Position numbers and translations under genes: made by a program. This document shows positions 15,754-23,188 of a stretch of 37,632 nucleotides of DNA, piece by piece; the first letter of the stretch is position 1; each line of letters begins with the position of its first letter. This stretch comes from an uncultured Methylibium sp. (GTDB lineage: Bacteria; Pseudomonadota; Gammaproteobacteria; Burkholderiales; Burkholderiaceae_C), in the NCBI RefSeq assembly GCF_902826655.1, contig NZ_CADEFR010000001.1, positions 183,398 through 221,029 of the forward strand. Reading direction: 5' to 3'. The notes beneath the pieces were generated by a model. It had not been told where the DNA came from, searched no databases, and worked only from the letters and a program-made list of their open reading frames with translations.

Positions 15754-16782
15754 ATGCTCATGACCCCTCCGACCCCGCTGCGACCTGCGCTCGACCGTGC
15801 GGTCGGCGTGCATGCGCCGGGTCGCCTGCACCTGGGCTTCCTCGACCCCTCCGGCTCGCTGGGCCGGCGCTTCGGCAGCCTGGGTCTGGTGATCGACGGT
15901 GTCGAGACGGCGCTGACGCTGCGCGCTGCCGCACGCCAGCAGGTCGAGGTCGCGGTCCCCGATGCCGACGGCGCTGCCGCTGACGCCGACCGCGCCGCGA
16001 GCTACCTCGCCACGCTGCAGCGCGCGACCGGCTGCGACACGCCGCTGCAGTTGCGGCTGCTGTCGCTGCTGCCGGCGCATGCCGGCTTCGGCTCGGGCAC
16101 GCAGCTCGCGCTGGCGGTCGGCCGGGCCTTCGCGCAGCTGCACGGTCTGGATCTCACGACGCGCCAGATCGCGCAACTGCTGGGCCGCGGCCTGCGCTCG
16201 GGCGTCGGCATCGCCGGCTTCGACCAGGGCGGCCTGCTGCTCGACGGCGGGCCGAGCGAGGACGGCCGTCCGGCGCCGCTGCTGTCGCGCGTCGAACTGC
16301 CGGCCGACTGGCGCGTGCTGCTGATCCTCGACCCGTTGCGCCAGGGCTTGAGCGGCGGCGACGAGAAGAGCGCGATCGCCGCGCTGCCGCGCTTTGCGCA
16401 GGCCGATGCCGCGGCGATCTGCCACGAGGTGCTGATGCGCGTGCTGCCCGGCGCAGCGACCGGCGACTTCGCGTCCTTCGCCGCCGGCGTCAGCCGCGTG
16501 CAGCAGCTGGTCGGCTCGCATTTCGCGCCGGCGCAGGCCGGCCGCGTCTACGCCAGCGCCGCGGTCGAGCGCGTCTGCGACTGGATCGCGCAGCAGGTCG
16601 AGACCGGCATCGGCCAGAGCTCCTGGGGCCCGACCGGCTTCGCGTTCCTGCCGTCGGCCGAGGCCGCCGAGGCACTGGCCGCCCGCGCCCGCGCGGCCGG
16701 CATCGTCGACCCGGCGCTGCGGCTTCAGGTCGCAGCGCCTCGCGCCACGGGGGCGCTGGTCACGAGCCAGCCCGCCCGCTGA
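15754..16782 (+). CDS. Beta-ribofuranosylaminobenzene 5'-phosphate (beta-RFAP) synthase
   Basis: 342 residues of the GHMP-kinase-like family. The enzyme condenses 4-aminobenzoate with phosphoribosyl pyrophosphate, losing CO2 and pyrophosphate, the first committed step of H4MPT synthesis. Visible signatures: HAPGRLHLGFLD near the N-terminus, the Gly-rich loop LPAHAGFGSGTQLALAVG, LGRGLRSGVGIAGFDQGG, and QSSWGPTGFAFL near the C-terminus, all typical of bacterial beta-RFAP synthases. It heads the operon with mtdB and mch. ATGs at 15754 and 15760 are both possible; an upstream ATG at 15685 would put the start before the predicted sigma-54 transcript start and is less likely. Confidence 0.93.
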   Translation: MLMTPPTPLRPALDRAVGVHAPGRLHLGFLDPSGSLGRRFGSLGLVIDGVETALTLRAAARQQVEVAVPDADGAAADADRAASYLATLQRATGCDTPLQLRLLSLLPAHAGFGSGTQLALAVGRAFAQLHGLDLTTRQIAQLLGRGLRSGVGIAGFDQGGLLLDGGPSEDGRPAPLLSRVELPADWRVLLILDPLRQGLSGGDEKSAIAALPRFAQADAAAICHEVLMRVLPGAATGDFASFAAGVSRVQQLVGSHFAPAQAGRVYASAAVERVCDWIAQQVETGIGQSSWGPTGFAFLPSAEAAEALAARARAAGIVDPALRLQVAAPRATGALVTSQPAR

Positions 16783-16826
16783 CGCCCTTCCCTTTCCCCT
16801 CCCCCGACCCGATGGAAGCCACCGCG

Positions 16827-17732
16827 ATGGACCGCCCCTACATCCTCCACATGTTCACGCCGGGCAAGCAGATGAGCCCGTTCGACATCAATATGGCGGC
16901 CGACGCCGGCTACCAGATCCTGCCGACCTACAGCGAGGTGACGCTCGAGGGCGTGACCGGCCTGACGCAGGACGCGATCTTCTCGCGCGGGCCCAAGGGC
17001 GTGGCGCGCACCGGCATCTTCATCGGCGGGCGCGACGTGATGCTCGCGGCCGACATGCTGGACACGGCGCGCAAGGCGATGGTCAAGCCCTTCGTCGTGT
17101 CGGTGATGGCGGACCCGAGCGGGTCCTACACCACCGCCGCGGCGATGGTCGCCTGCGTCGAGGCGCAGCTGCGCAAGGTGCACGGCACCGACCTGGCCGG
17201 CAAGCGTGTCGTGATCCTCGGCGGCACCGGCACCGTGGGCCGCATCGCCGGCGTGCTGGCGCAGCAGCTCGGCGCCGAGGTGCGCCTGTCCAGCCGCCAG
17301 GGCGTCGAGGCCGCGCAGCACGCCGCCGACGAGACCAACGTGCGCTTCGGCAGCGCGATGAGCGGCGTGTCGGGCAAGGGCGTGGACGCGATCCGCGCGT
17401 CGATCGCCGACGCCGACGTGGTGCTGGGCACCGCCGCCGCCGGCGTGCAGGTGCTGAACGAGCAGGACCGCCTGTGCGCGACACGCATGCTGGTGGCGGC
17501 CGACGTGAATGCCGTGCCGCCCGAAGGCATCGCCGGGGTCGGCGTGATGGACAGCGGCAAGCTGCTTTCGGGCAGCAAGGCGGTGGGCATCGGCGCGCTG
17601 GCGATCGGCAACGTCAAGTACCAGACCCAGCACCGGCTGCTGGTGCGCATGCAGGAATCGGACAAGCCGATCTACCTGAGCTTCCCCGAGGCCCTGGCGG
17701 TCGCGCGCGAGGTGCTCTCCGAAAGCCCCTGA
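16827..17732 (+). CDS. mtdB: NAD(P)-dependent methylene-H4MPT dehydrogenase
   Basis: 301 residues. MtdB oxidises methylene-H4MPT to methenyl-H4MPT with NAD+ or NADP+. The N-terminus DRPYILHMFTPGKQMSPFD and the stretch GLTQDAIFSRGPKGVARTGI match known MtdB closely. A Rossmann motif follows in VVILGGTGTVGRIAG, then VVAADVNAVPPEGI and VGIGALAIGNVKYQTQHRL. I chose the ATG at 16827 because GGAAG lies 8 bases before it and homologues start here; an in-frame ATG at 16812 would add five residues. The gene sits 44 bases after the RFAP synthase, and the next gene starts on the base after its stop. Confidence 0.95.
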   Translation: MDRPYILHMFTPGKQMSPFDINMAADAGYQILPTYSEVTLEGVTGLTQDAIFSRGPKGVARTGIFIGGRDVMLAADMLDTARKAMVKPFVVSVMADPSGSYTTAAAMVACVEAQLRKVHGTDLAGKRVVILGGTGTVGRIAGVLAQQLGAEVRLSSRQGVEAAQHAADETNVRFGSAMSGVSGKGVDAIRASIADADVVLGTAAAGVQVLNEQDRLCATRMLVAADVNAVPPEGIAGVGVMDSGKLLSGSKAVGIGALAIGNVKYQTQHRLLVRMQESDKPIYLSFPEALAVAREVLSESP

Positions 17733-18866
17733 ATGAGCGCGACGCTGGTCGTCGCCGGCCGCTCGGCGCGGTGGATGGCCGAGGCTGCCGCGCGCGACGG
17801 CTGCGAGGTGATCGCGCTCGACGTGTTCGGCGATGCCGACACGCGGCGCGCGGCACGGCGCTGGGTCGACGTCGGCGATGCCGCCTTGCGCATCGACGCG
17901 GCGCGCCTGCTGCCGGCCCTGGCCGAAGCGGCGCAGGACCGCGGCGTGATCGGCTGGATGGCCGGCAGCGACTTCGAGTGCGAACCCGCGCTGCTCGCGA
18001 GCGCCGCGGCGCAGTTGCCGTTGCTCGGCACGGCGCCCGACGCGGTGGCTCGCGTGCGCGATCCCGCCCGGTTCTTCGCGGCGCTGGACGCACTCGGCCT
18101 GCCGCATCCCGAGGTGGCCGACGCGCCCCCGGCCGATCCGCGCGGCTGGCTGCTCAAGGATGCACTTGGCACCGGCGGCTGGCACATCCGCCGCGCCGAC
18201 GATCCGCACCCGGCCGATGCCGCGCGCCGGCCCTACTGGCAACGCGAGTCGGCGGGGCAGCCGATGTCGGCGCTCTTCATCGCGGCGGCCGACGGCGTGC
18301 AGCTCGTCGGCTTCAATGCGCTGATCGTGCGGCCGCTCGGTGTGCATCCGCATGTCTATCGAGGCGCGATCGGCCCGCTGCAGTTGCCCGTCAAGGTCGA
18401 GGCTCCGCTGCGCGACGCCATCGCCCGGCTGGCCGCGCGCTTCGCGCTGCGCGGCCTGGCCAGCCTCGACTTCCTGCTGGACGGCGAGCACTGGACGCTG
18501 CTCGAGATCAACCCCCGCGCCTCCGCCAGCATGGCGCTGTACGCCGAGCGGCCGCTGGTGCGCGCGCATCTCGCGGCCTGTCGCGGCGATGCGCCGGTCG
18601 CCGTCGAAGGCGCCGGCGGCCCGGGCACGACGCGTGGCCACGAGATCGTCTTCGCCCGCCAGGCCTTCCGCCTGAGCCCCGCGCAGGCCACGATGCTGGC
18701 CGAGGCCGGCGACTGCCACGACCTGCCGGCTGCCGGCACCGCCTTCGCCGCCGGCGACCCGGTGTGCAGCATCGGCGCGCTGGGGAACAATGCCGACGCG
18801 GTCCGTGCCGCGCTGGCGAGCCGGCGCCAGGCGCTGCGCGACACGCTGACTCCGAAACCCGTTTGA
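17733..18866 (+). CDS. ATP-grasp protein of the H4MPT/methylofuran island
   Basis: 377 residues. Its start ATG directly follows the mtdB stop. The ATP-grasp fold is indicated by the central lysine segment PRGWLLKDALGTGGWHIR and the metal-binding end FLLDGEHWTLLEINPRASASM. It belongs to the predicted ATP-dependent carboligase group found in methylotroph C1 islands and methanogens (the group I associate with COG2232). ATP-grasp enzymes join a carboxylate to an amine or thiol via an acyl phosphate. The acceptor here is unknown; formation of a peptide-like bond in methylofuran or H4MPT synthesis is the contextual guess. No membrane segment or signal peptide is seen. Confidence 0.85.
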   Translation: MSATLVVAGRSARWMAEAAARDGCEVIALDVFGDADTRRAARRWVDVGDAALRIDAARLLPALAEAAQDRGVIGWMAGSDFECEPALLASAAAQLPLLGTAPDAVARVRDPARFFAALDALGLPHPEVADAPPADPRGWLLKDALGTGGWHIRRADDPHPADAARRPYWQRESAGQPMSALFIAAADGVQLVGFNALIVRPLGVHPHVYRGAIGPLQLPVKVEAPLRDAIARLAARFALRGLASLDFLLDGEHWTLLEINPRASASMALYAERPLVRAHLAACRGDAPVAVEGAGGPGTTRGHEIVFARQAFRLSPAQATMLAEAGDCHDLPAAGTAFAAGDPVCSIGALGNNADAVRAALASRRQALRDTLTPKPV

Positions 18867-18886
18867 ATGAACTGCGAGAGAGCGCC

Positions 18887-19921
18887 ATGACCGAACCCAC
18901 CGCCGCCCCGGCCTTCGCTTCCAGCACGCTCAGCGTCAACGCCGGCGTGCAGCCGCTGGTGCAGCGCCTGGTCGCCGAGGCCGACGCCCTGCGCGTCGCC
19001 GTCAGCCGCGACGCCAGCGGCGTGACGATCGTCGATGCCGGCATCGGCGTGGCCGGCAGCCTGGAGGCCGGCCGCCTGATCGGCGAGATCTGCATGGGCG
19101 GGCTGGGCCGCGTCGAGCTGGCCGCGCAAGGCGCGCCCGACTCCACCGCCGGCTGGCCGACCTGGCTGGAAGTGCGCAGCAGCCAGCCGGTGCTGGCCTG
19201 CCTGGCCAGCCAGTACGCCGGCTGGTCGCTGAGCGCGACCAAGGAAGAGGCTGGCGGCAAGAAGTTCTTCTCGCTCGGCTCGGGCCCGGCGCGCGCGCTG
19301 GCGCAGAAGGAGGACCTGTACAAGGAACTCGGCTACCGCGATCCGGTGGCGGCGGCGCAGCGCAGCGGCACGCTGGTGCTGGAGGTCGACCGCGTGCCGC
19401 CGCAGGTCGTGATCGACAAGGTGTTGCGCGACTGCGGCCTCGCGCCGCAGCAGCTGACGCTGATCCTCACGCCGACGCGCAGCCTCGCCGGCACGACGCA
19501 GGTGGTGGCGCGCGTGCTCGAGGTCGCGCTGCACAAGGCGCACGAGCTGCACTTCCCGCTGGCGGCGATCGTCGACGGCGTGGCCAGCGCACCGCTGCCC
19601 GCGCCCGGCGCCGACGGCCTCGATGCGATGGGCCGCACCAACGACGCCATCCTCTACGGTGGCCGCGTGCACCTGAGCGTGGACGCCGACGACGCGGCCG
19701 CGCGCACGCTGGCGCAGCAGCTGCCGTCGCTCAACTCGCGCGACTACGGCCGCGGCTTCGCCGACATCTTCAAGGCCGCCGAGTACGACTTCTACAAGAT
19801 CGACGGCGCGCTCTTCGCACCCGCCGAGGTGTGGGTTTCGAGCCTGCAGTCCGGCAGGACCTGGCATGGCGGCAAGCTGAACCTGGAGCTGCTGCGCGGG
19901 CAGTGGCTGGGCGAGGCCTGA
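18887..19921 (+). CDS. mch: Methenyl-H4MPT cyclohydrolase
   Basis: 344 residues. Mch hydrolyses methenyl-H4MPT to N5-formyl-H4MPT. Conserved stretches include LSVNAGVQPLVQRLV, GLGRVELAA, the YAGWSLSATKEEAGGKKFFSLGSGPARALA region (pterin and phosphate binding in known structures) and GRTNDAILYGGRVHL. Length is slightly above the usual 320 or so because of an N-terminal extension rich in Ala, Pro and Thr. The ATG follows GAGAGAG, 20 bases after the ATP-grasp gene. It lies in the same operon as mtdB, the preceding step of the pathway. Confidence 0.95.
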   Translation: MTEPTAAPAFASSTLSVNAGVQPLVQRLVAEADALRVAVSRDASGVTIVDAGIGVAGSLEAGRLIGEICMGGLGRVELAAQGAPDSTAGWPTWLEVRSSQPVLACLASQYAGWSLSATKEEAGGKKFFSLGSGPARALAQKEDLYKELGYRDPVAAAQRSGTLVLEVDRVPPQVVIDKVLRDCGLAPQQLTLILTPTRSLAGTTQVVARVLEVALHKAHELHFPLAAIVDGVASAPLPAPGADGLDAMGRTNDAILYGGRVHLSVDADDAAARTLAQQLPSLNSRDYGRGFADIFKAAEYDFYKIDGALFAPAEVWVSSLQSGRTWHGGKLNLELLRGQWLGEA

Positions 19922-19934
19922 TCAGCTGGCCGCG

Positions 19935-20861
19935 ATGCGCGTCGCGATCTTCACCGACGAAACCGGCTGGCACACCCGCCAGCTGCAGGCCGCGTTGCGC
20001 GCGCGCGGCGCCGAGGGGCGCTGCGTCGATCTCGAGGATTGCCGCATCGACACCACGGCGGCCTGGCACGGCCTCGTGATCCCGGGCTTCGGCGACGCGC
20101 TGCCCGACGCCGCGATCGTGCGCGGCATCGCCGGCGGCAGCTTCGAGCAGGTGACCAAGCGCCTGGGCGTGCTGCACGCGCTGCGCGAACTCGGCGTCGC
20201 GGTCTACAACGACGCGCGCGCCATTGAGCGCAGCGTCGACAAGGCGATGACCAGCCTGCTGCTGCATGCGGCCGGCATCCCGACGCCGCCGACCTGGGCG
20301 ATGGAGTCTGCGGCGCAGGCACAGCGCCTGGTCACGCGCGAGAGCGCGGCCGGCCGGGCGCTGGTGCTCAAGCCGCTGTTCGGCTCGCAGGGCAAGGGCC
20401 TGCAGCGCGTCGGCCGGGTCGACGGAGCGCACGTGCCGCTGCCCGACCTGAAGGACTACGGCGGCCTGGCCTACCTGCAGCGCTTCGTGCCTGCCGTGCC
20501 GGGGATCGCGACGCCCGGTTTCGACTGGCGCGTGCTGGTGATCGGCGGGCGCGCGGTGACGGCGATGCGGCGCATCGGCACGACGTGGATCCACAACGTC
20601 AAGCAGGGCGCGCGCGTCGAGCCGGCGGTGCTGGACGCGGCGCTGGCCGACCTGGCCGAGCGCGCCGCCGCGGCGCTGCAGATGGACTACGCCGGCATCG
20701 ACCTGCTGCCCACGCCCGAAGGCCCGCAGGTGCTGGAGGTCAACGGCGTCGCAGCCTGGCAGGGCCTGCAGAAGGTGACGCGCTTCCCGATCGCGCGCGC
20801 GCTCGTCGACGACCTGCTCGACCGCAAGCTGGCCGCGGCGGCCGGCGCGCGGCGCGCATGA
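19935..20861 (+). CDS. RimK-like ATP-grasp ligase of the C1 island
   Basis: 308 residues with a RimK/glutathione-synthetase-type ATP-grasp: the lysine strand ALVLKPLFGSQGKGLQRV, then RVLVIGGRAVTAMRRIG and the metal site GPQVLEVNGVAAWQGLQKV. RimK-type enzymes add glutamate to a carboxylate; the methanogen relative MptN glutamylates H4MPT. Bacterial H4MPT is thought to lack this residue, whereas bacterial methylofuran is reported to carry a polyglutamate chain. A role in methylofuran polyglutamylation is therefore possible, as inference. Its stop overlaps the next start as ATGA. The start ATG lies 13 bases after mch. Confidence 0.87.
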   Translation: MRVAIFTDETGWHTRQLQAALRARGAEGRCVDLEDCRIDTTAAWHGLVIPGFGDALPDAAIVRGIAGGSFEQVTKRLGVLHALRELGVAVYNDARAIERSVDKAMTSLLLHAAGIPTPPTWAMESAAQAQRLVTRESAAGRALVLKPLFGSQGKGLQRVGRVDGAHVPLPDLKDYGGLAYLQRFVPAVPGIATPGFDWRVLVIGGRAVTAMRRIGTTWIHNVKQGARVEPAVLDAALADLAERAAAALQMDYAGIDLLPTPEGPQVLEVNGVAAWQGLQKVTRFPIARALVDDLLDRKLAAAAGARRA

Positions 20862-21730
20862 GCGCCGCGCAGGATCCGCGCACGCTGTTCCTGCGCGCCT
20901 GCGCGCTCGACGTCGGGGTGCGCAAGCCCGGCAACGTCAGCGCGGCCTCGCCGGGACACGGCATGGATGCGCGGCTCTTCCTCGACAGCGCCGACGCGGC
21001 GCGGCACGGGCTCTTCGCTCCCGGTGCCCGCGTCGGCATGCGCATCGAGGCGGCGGTCGAGGCCACGCTCGCCGTCGCCGGCTGCAACACCAACCTCGGC
21101 ATCGTGCTGCTGTGCGCGCCGCTCGCGCTGGCCATCGAACGCTGCGCGGCACCCTGCACGGCCACGAGCTTGCGGCGCAGCCTGCGGGAGGTGCTGGACA
21201 GCCTGGACATCGAGGACGCGCGCGCCGCGTTCCGCGCCATCGCCGCCGCCCACCCCGGCGGCCTGGGTCGCGCCGAGCAGCAGGACGTGAACGCCGCACC
21301 GAGCGCGACCCTGCTCGAGGCGATGCGCCTCGCGGCCGACCGCGACCGCATCGCGCTGCAGTACGTCAGTGCCTGCGGCGACCTGTTCGGCCTCGGCCTG
21401 GCCTCGCTGGCCACGCATGCCCCTCGGCCGGGCCGGGTCGACGAGGCCGCGGTCCAGGCGCTCTACCTCGCTTTCCTGGGGCGCTTTCCGGATTCACACA
21501 TTGTCCGCAAGTTCGGACCGCAGCAGGCACAGGCTGTCACCGACGAGGCCGCGCCCTGGCTGGCGCGCGCCGAGCGTGGCGAGCCGGTCGGCGCCGACCC
21601 CGCCTTCGCGGCCTGGGACGATCGCCTCAAGGCCCGCGGACTCAACCCCGGCAGCAGCGCCGACCTGACCGTGGCGACACTGTTCATTGCTGGCGCAGTC
21701 GGCGCTGCCGAACTACCGGTTCCCCCATGA
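20858..21730 (+). CDS. Triphosphoribosyl-dephospho-CoA synthase-like (CitG/MdcB family) protein
   Basis: 290 residues. The CitG-like core is recognisable: KPGNVSAASPGHGMDARLFLDSA, VGMRIEAAVEATLAVAGCNTNLGIVLLCAPLA and GLGRAEQQDVNA. CitG and MdcB attach the adenylate-derived ribose of ATP to dephospho-CoA. No citrate or malonate decarboxylase genes are nearby, so in this setting the protein probably does something else, perhaps a nucleotide- or ribose-transfer step in cofactor synthesis (inference). Relatives occur in many bacterial H4MPT islands, and their function is not known to me. It is coupled to the RimK-like gene by ATGA and appears to end the operon, 96 bases before fae. Confidence 0.85.
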   Translation: MSAAQDPRTLFLRACALDVGVRKPGNVSAASPGHGMDARLFLDSADAARHGLFAPGARVGMRIEAAVEATLAVAGCNTNLGIVLLCAPLALAIERCAAPCTATSLRRSLREVLDSLDIEDARAAFRAIAAAHPGGLGRAEQQDVNAAPSATLLEAMRLAADRDRIALQYVSACGDLFGLGLASLATHAPRPGRVDEAAVQALYLAFLGRFPDSHIVRKFGPQQAQAVTDEAAPWLARAERGEPVGADPAFAAWDDRLKARGLNPGSSADLTVATLFIAGAVGAAELPVPP

Positions 21731-21826
21731 TTGCGCCGCTGGCATGGAACGTGTAAGTTCAGTGAAGTACTGGCAACGCGCCCAGTGCTTTCCCTTCCTC
21801 AGCAGAACTGCACACGGAGACTCACC

Positions 21827-22336
21827 ATGGCAAAGATTGACCGGATGATGGTCGGCGAATCGCTCGTCGGCGACGGCAATGAAGTAGCTCACATCGACCT
21901 GATCATCGGCCCGCGCGGCAGCGCCGCCGAGACCGCGTTCGCCAATGCGCTGGTCAACAACAAGGATGGCTTCACCTCGCTGCTGGCGGTGGTGGCTCCC
22001 AACCTGCTGACCAAGCCGGCGACCGTGATGTTCAACAAGGTCACGATCAAGGGCGCCAAGCAGGCCGTCCAGATGTTCGGCCCGGCCCAGCGCGGCGTCG
22101 CGATGGCGGTCGCCGACTGCGTCGAGGACGGCACGATCCCGGCCGACGAGGCCGACAACCTCTTCGTCAGCGTCGGCGTGTTCATCCACTGGATGGCCGA
22201 AGACGACAAGAAGATCCAGGACTACAACTACCAGGCCGTCAAGGAGTCGATCAAGCGCGCCGTGTCCGGCTCGCCGACCGCCCGCGAAGTCGTGGCCAAG
22301 AAGGGCAGCGCTGCCCACCCGTTCGCCGCCAAGTAA
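21827..22336 (+). CDS. fae: Formaldehyde-activating enzyme
   Basis: 169 residues, the standard Fae length. Fae condenses formaldehyde with H4MPT to methylene-H4MPT and is the entry point of the pathway. The family signature is clear: [20 protein letters not shown], with the catalytic-region His, then [15 protein letters not shown] and [23 protein letters not shown] lies 8 bases before the ATG. Codon use is strict, as expected for a highly expressed gene, and a strong terminator follows. I see no convincing -24/-12 element in the 96-base gap before it, so it may have its own sigma-70-type promoter or depend on read-through. Confidence 0.98.
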   Translation: MAKIDRMMVGESLVGDGNEVAHIDLIIGPRGSAAETAFANALVNNKDGFTSLLAVVAPNLLTKPATVMFNKVTIKGAKQAVQMFGPAQRGVAMAVADCVEDGTIPADEADNLFVSVGVFIHWMAEDDKKIQDYNYQAVKESIKRAVSGSPTAREVVAKKGSAAHPFAAK

Positions 22337-22390
22337 GGCGCCGGCGGTGTCCGGCGTGCCGTAGCGCGCCGGCTTGCACACCGAAACGAG

Positions 22391-22421
22391 AAAGCCGACC
22401 GGTCACCCGGTCGGCTTTTTT
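22391..22421 (+). terminator. Strong terminator after fae
   Basis: A perfect 10-base-pair stem, AGCCGACCGG with CCGGTCGGCT, loop TCAC, followed by TTTTTT. The A-rich left flank may let it also stop the converging folB-like transcript. Confidence 0.9.
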
Positions 22422-22434
22422 GCATGGGCGCCGT

Positions 22435-22920
22435 TCAGCGCCCGGGGACCATGCCGGCGCCGATCAGCGAGAGCACGGTCGCGCCGCGCCCGCCCGGGGA
22501 TTCGGCCGGACGCCGGCGCTCGATCGCCACGCCCACCGAATCGACATCGTCGAACTTCTTCGGCTTGACGACGACCACCCGCACCCAGTGCGCGCCGAAC
22601 TCGCCGAGCAGGATCTCGGCGATCGTCTCGGCGAACGATTCCAGCAGCGTGAGCCGGTGTTCCTTCAGCAGCCGCTGCAGGCGTTCGCGCACCACGCCGT
22701 AGTCGATGGTGTCGCCGATCTGGTCGGTGTCACAGGCGCGGGGCCGCGGCACGCCGGCCGTCAGGTCGATGCGGATCGTCTGCGGGCGGTGCAGTTCGCT
22801 GTCGTGGATGCCGATCACCGTCTGGCCGGTGAAGCCCTCGATGAAGATCAGGTCCAGCGGCTGGGCGTCGCTGCCGGGCTCGGCCAGCGGCGGCTGGAGA
22901 TGGGGACGATGGGCGATCAA
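22435..22920 (-). CDS. Dihydroneopterin aldolase-like protein (FolB family)
   Basis: 161 residues. The FolB fold is shown by DLIFIEGFTGQTVIGIHDSE, then RPQTIRIDLTAGVP, DTIDYGVVRERLQRLLKEHR and LLESFAETIAEILL with the usual catalytic-region Glu. FolB converts dihydroneopterin to 6-hydroxymethyldihydropterin, the pterin precursor of both folate and H4MPT. Its location inside the C1 island suggests it feeds H4MPT synthesis. The only well-placed start is TTG at 22920, 7 bases after GGAG; no ATG fits. The C-terminal 35 residues (ERRRPAESPGGRG onward) extend past the normal FolB end. It converges on fae, and a sigma-54-like promoter lies upstream. Confidence 0.87.
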   Translation of the reverse strand: MIAHRPHLQPPLAEPGSDAQPLDLIFIEGFTGQTVIGIHDSELHRPQTIRIDLTAGVPRPRACDTDQIGDTIDYGVVRERLQRLLKEHRLTLLESFAETIAEILLGEFGAHWVRVVVVKPKKFDDVDSVGVAIERRRPAESPGGRGATVLSLIGAGMVPGR

Positions 22921-22976
22921 GGGCGGCTCCGGGAATGCAGGTGTTGCCAGGCGTTGCAGCAGGGTCCGCGCCGGGC

Positions 22977-22992
22977 TGCAAGAGCCGGACCA
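22977..22992 (-). promoter_or_regulatory. Candidate sigma-54 promoter of the folB-like gene
   Basis: Read on the minus strand, TGGTCCGGCTCTTGCA matches TGGCACGN4TTGCW at 10 of 12 defined positions with correct GG-GC spacing. Predicted transcript start is near 22966, about 46 bases before the TTG codon. Confidence 0.4.
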
Positions 22993-23003
22993 TGCCAGAT
23001 TTT

Positions 23004-23024
23004 GGAACACTTGGGGGCTGTTCC
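23004..23024. promoter_or_regulatory. Inverted repeat GGAACA-N9-TGTTCC in the folB/activator gap
   Basis: A perfect 6-base inverted repeat spanning 21 bases, two helical turns, in the 268-base divergent gap between the folB-like gene and the activator gene. It is a plausible operator for the activator itself or for another regulator. Apart from this and the -24/-12 match I see nothing else in the gap. Confidence 0.35.
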
Positions 23025-23188
23025 CCGGGCTTCCACCCCCTTTAGCCCGACGAGATCGCCGCGCCAGAATCGAGACGGATTGACCCACAGGGGGACAGGC
23101 TGCGCGCGTCCGGCGTCGCGCCCCACCCTGGGGGCAACCCGGACCCGGCCCCATCGCGCCCGGTCCGCACAAGAAACAAGGGGACAGC

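Noticed and set aside
21740-21760. TGGCATGGAACGTGTA before fae as a sigma-54 promoter
   Set aside because: Three mismatches including loss of the essential GC at -12.
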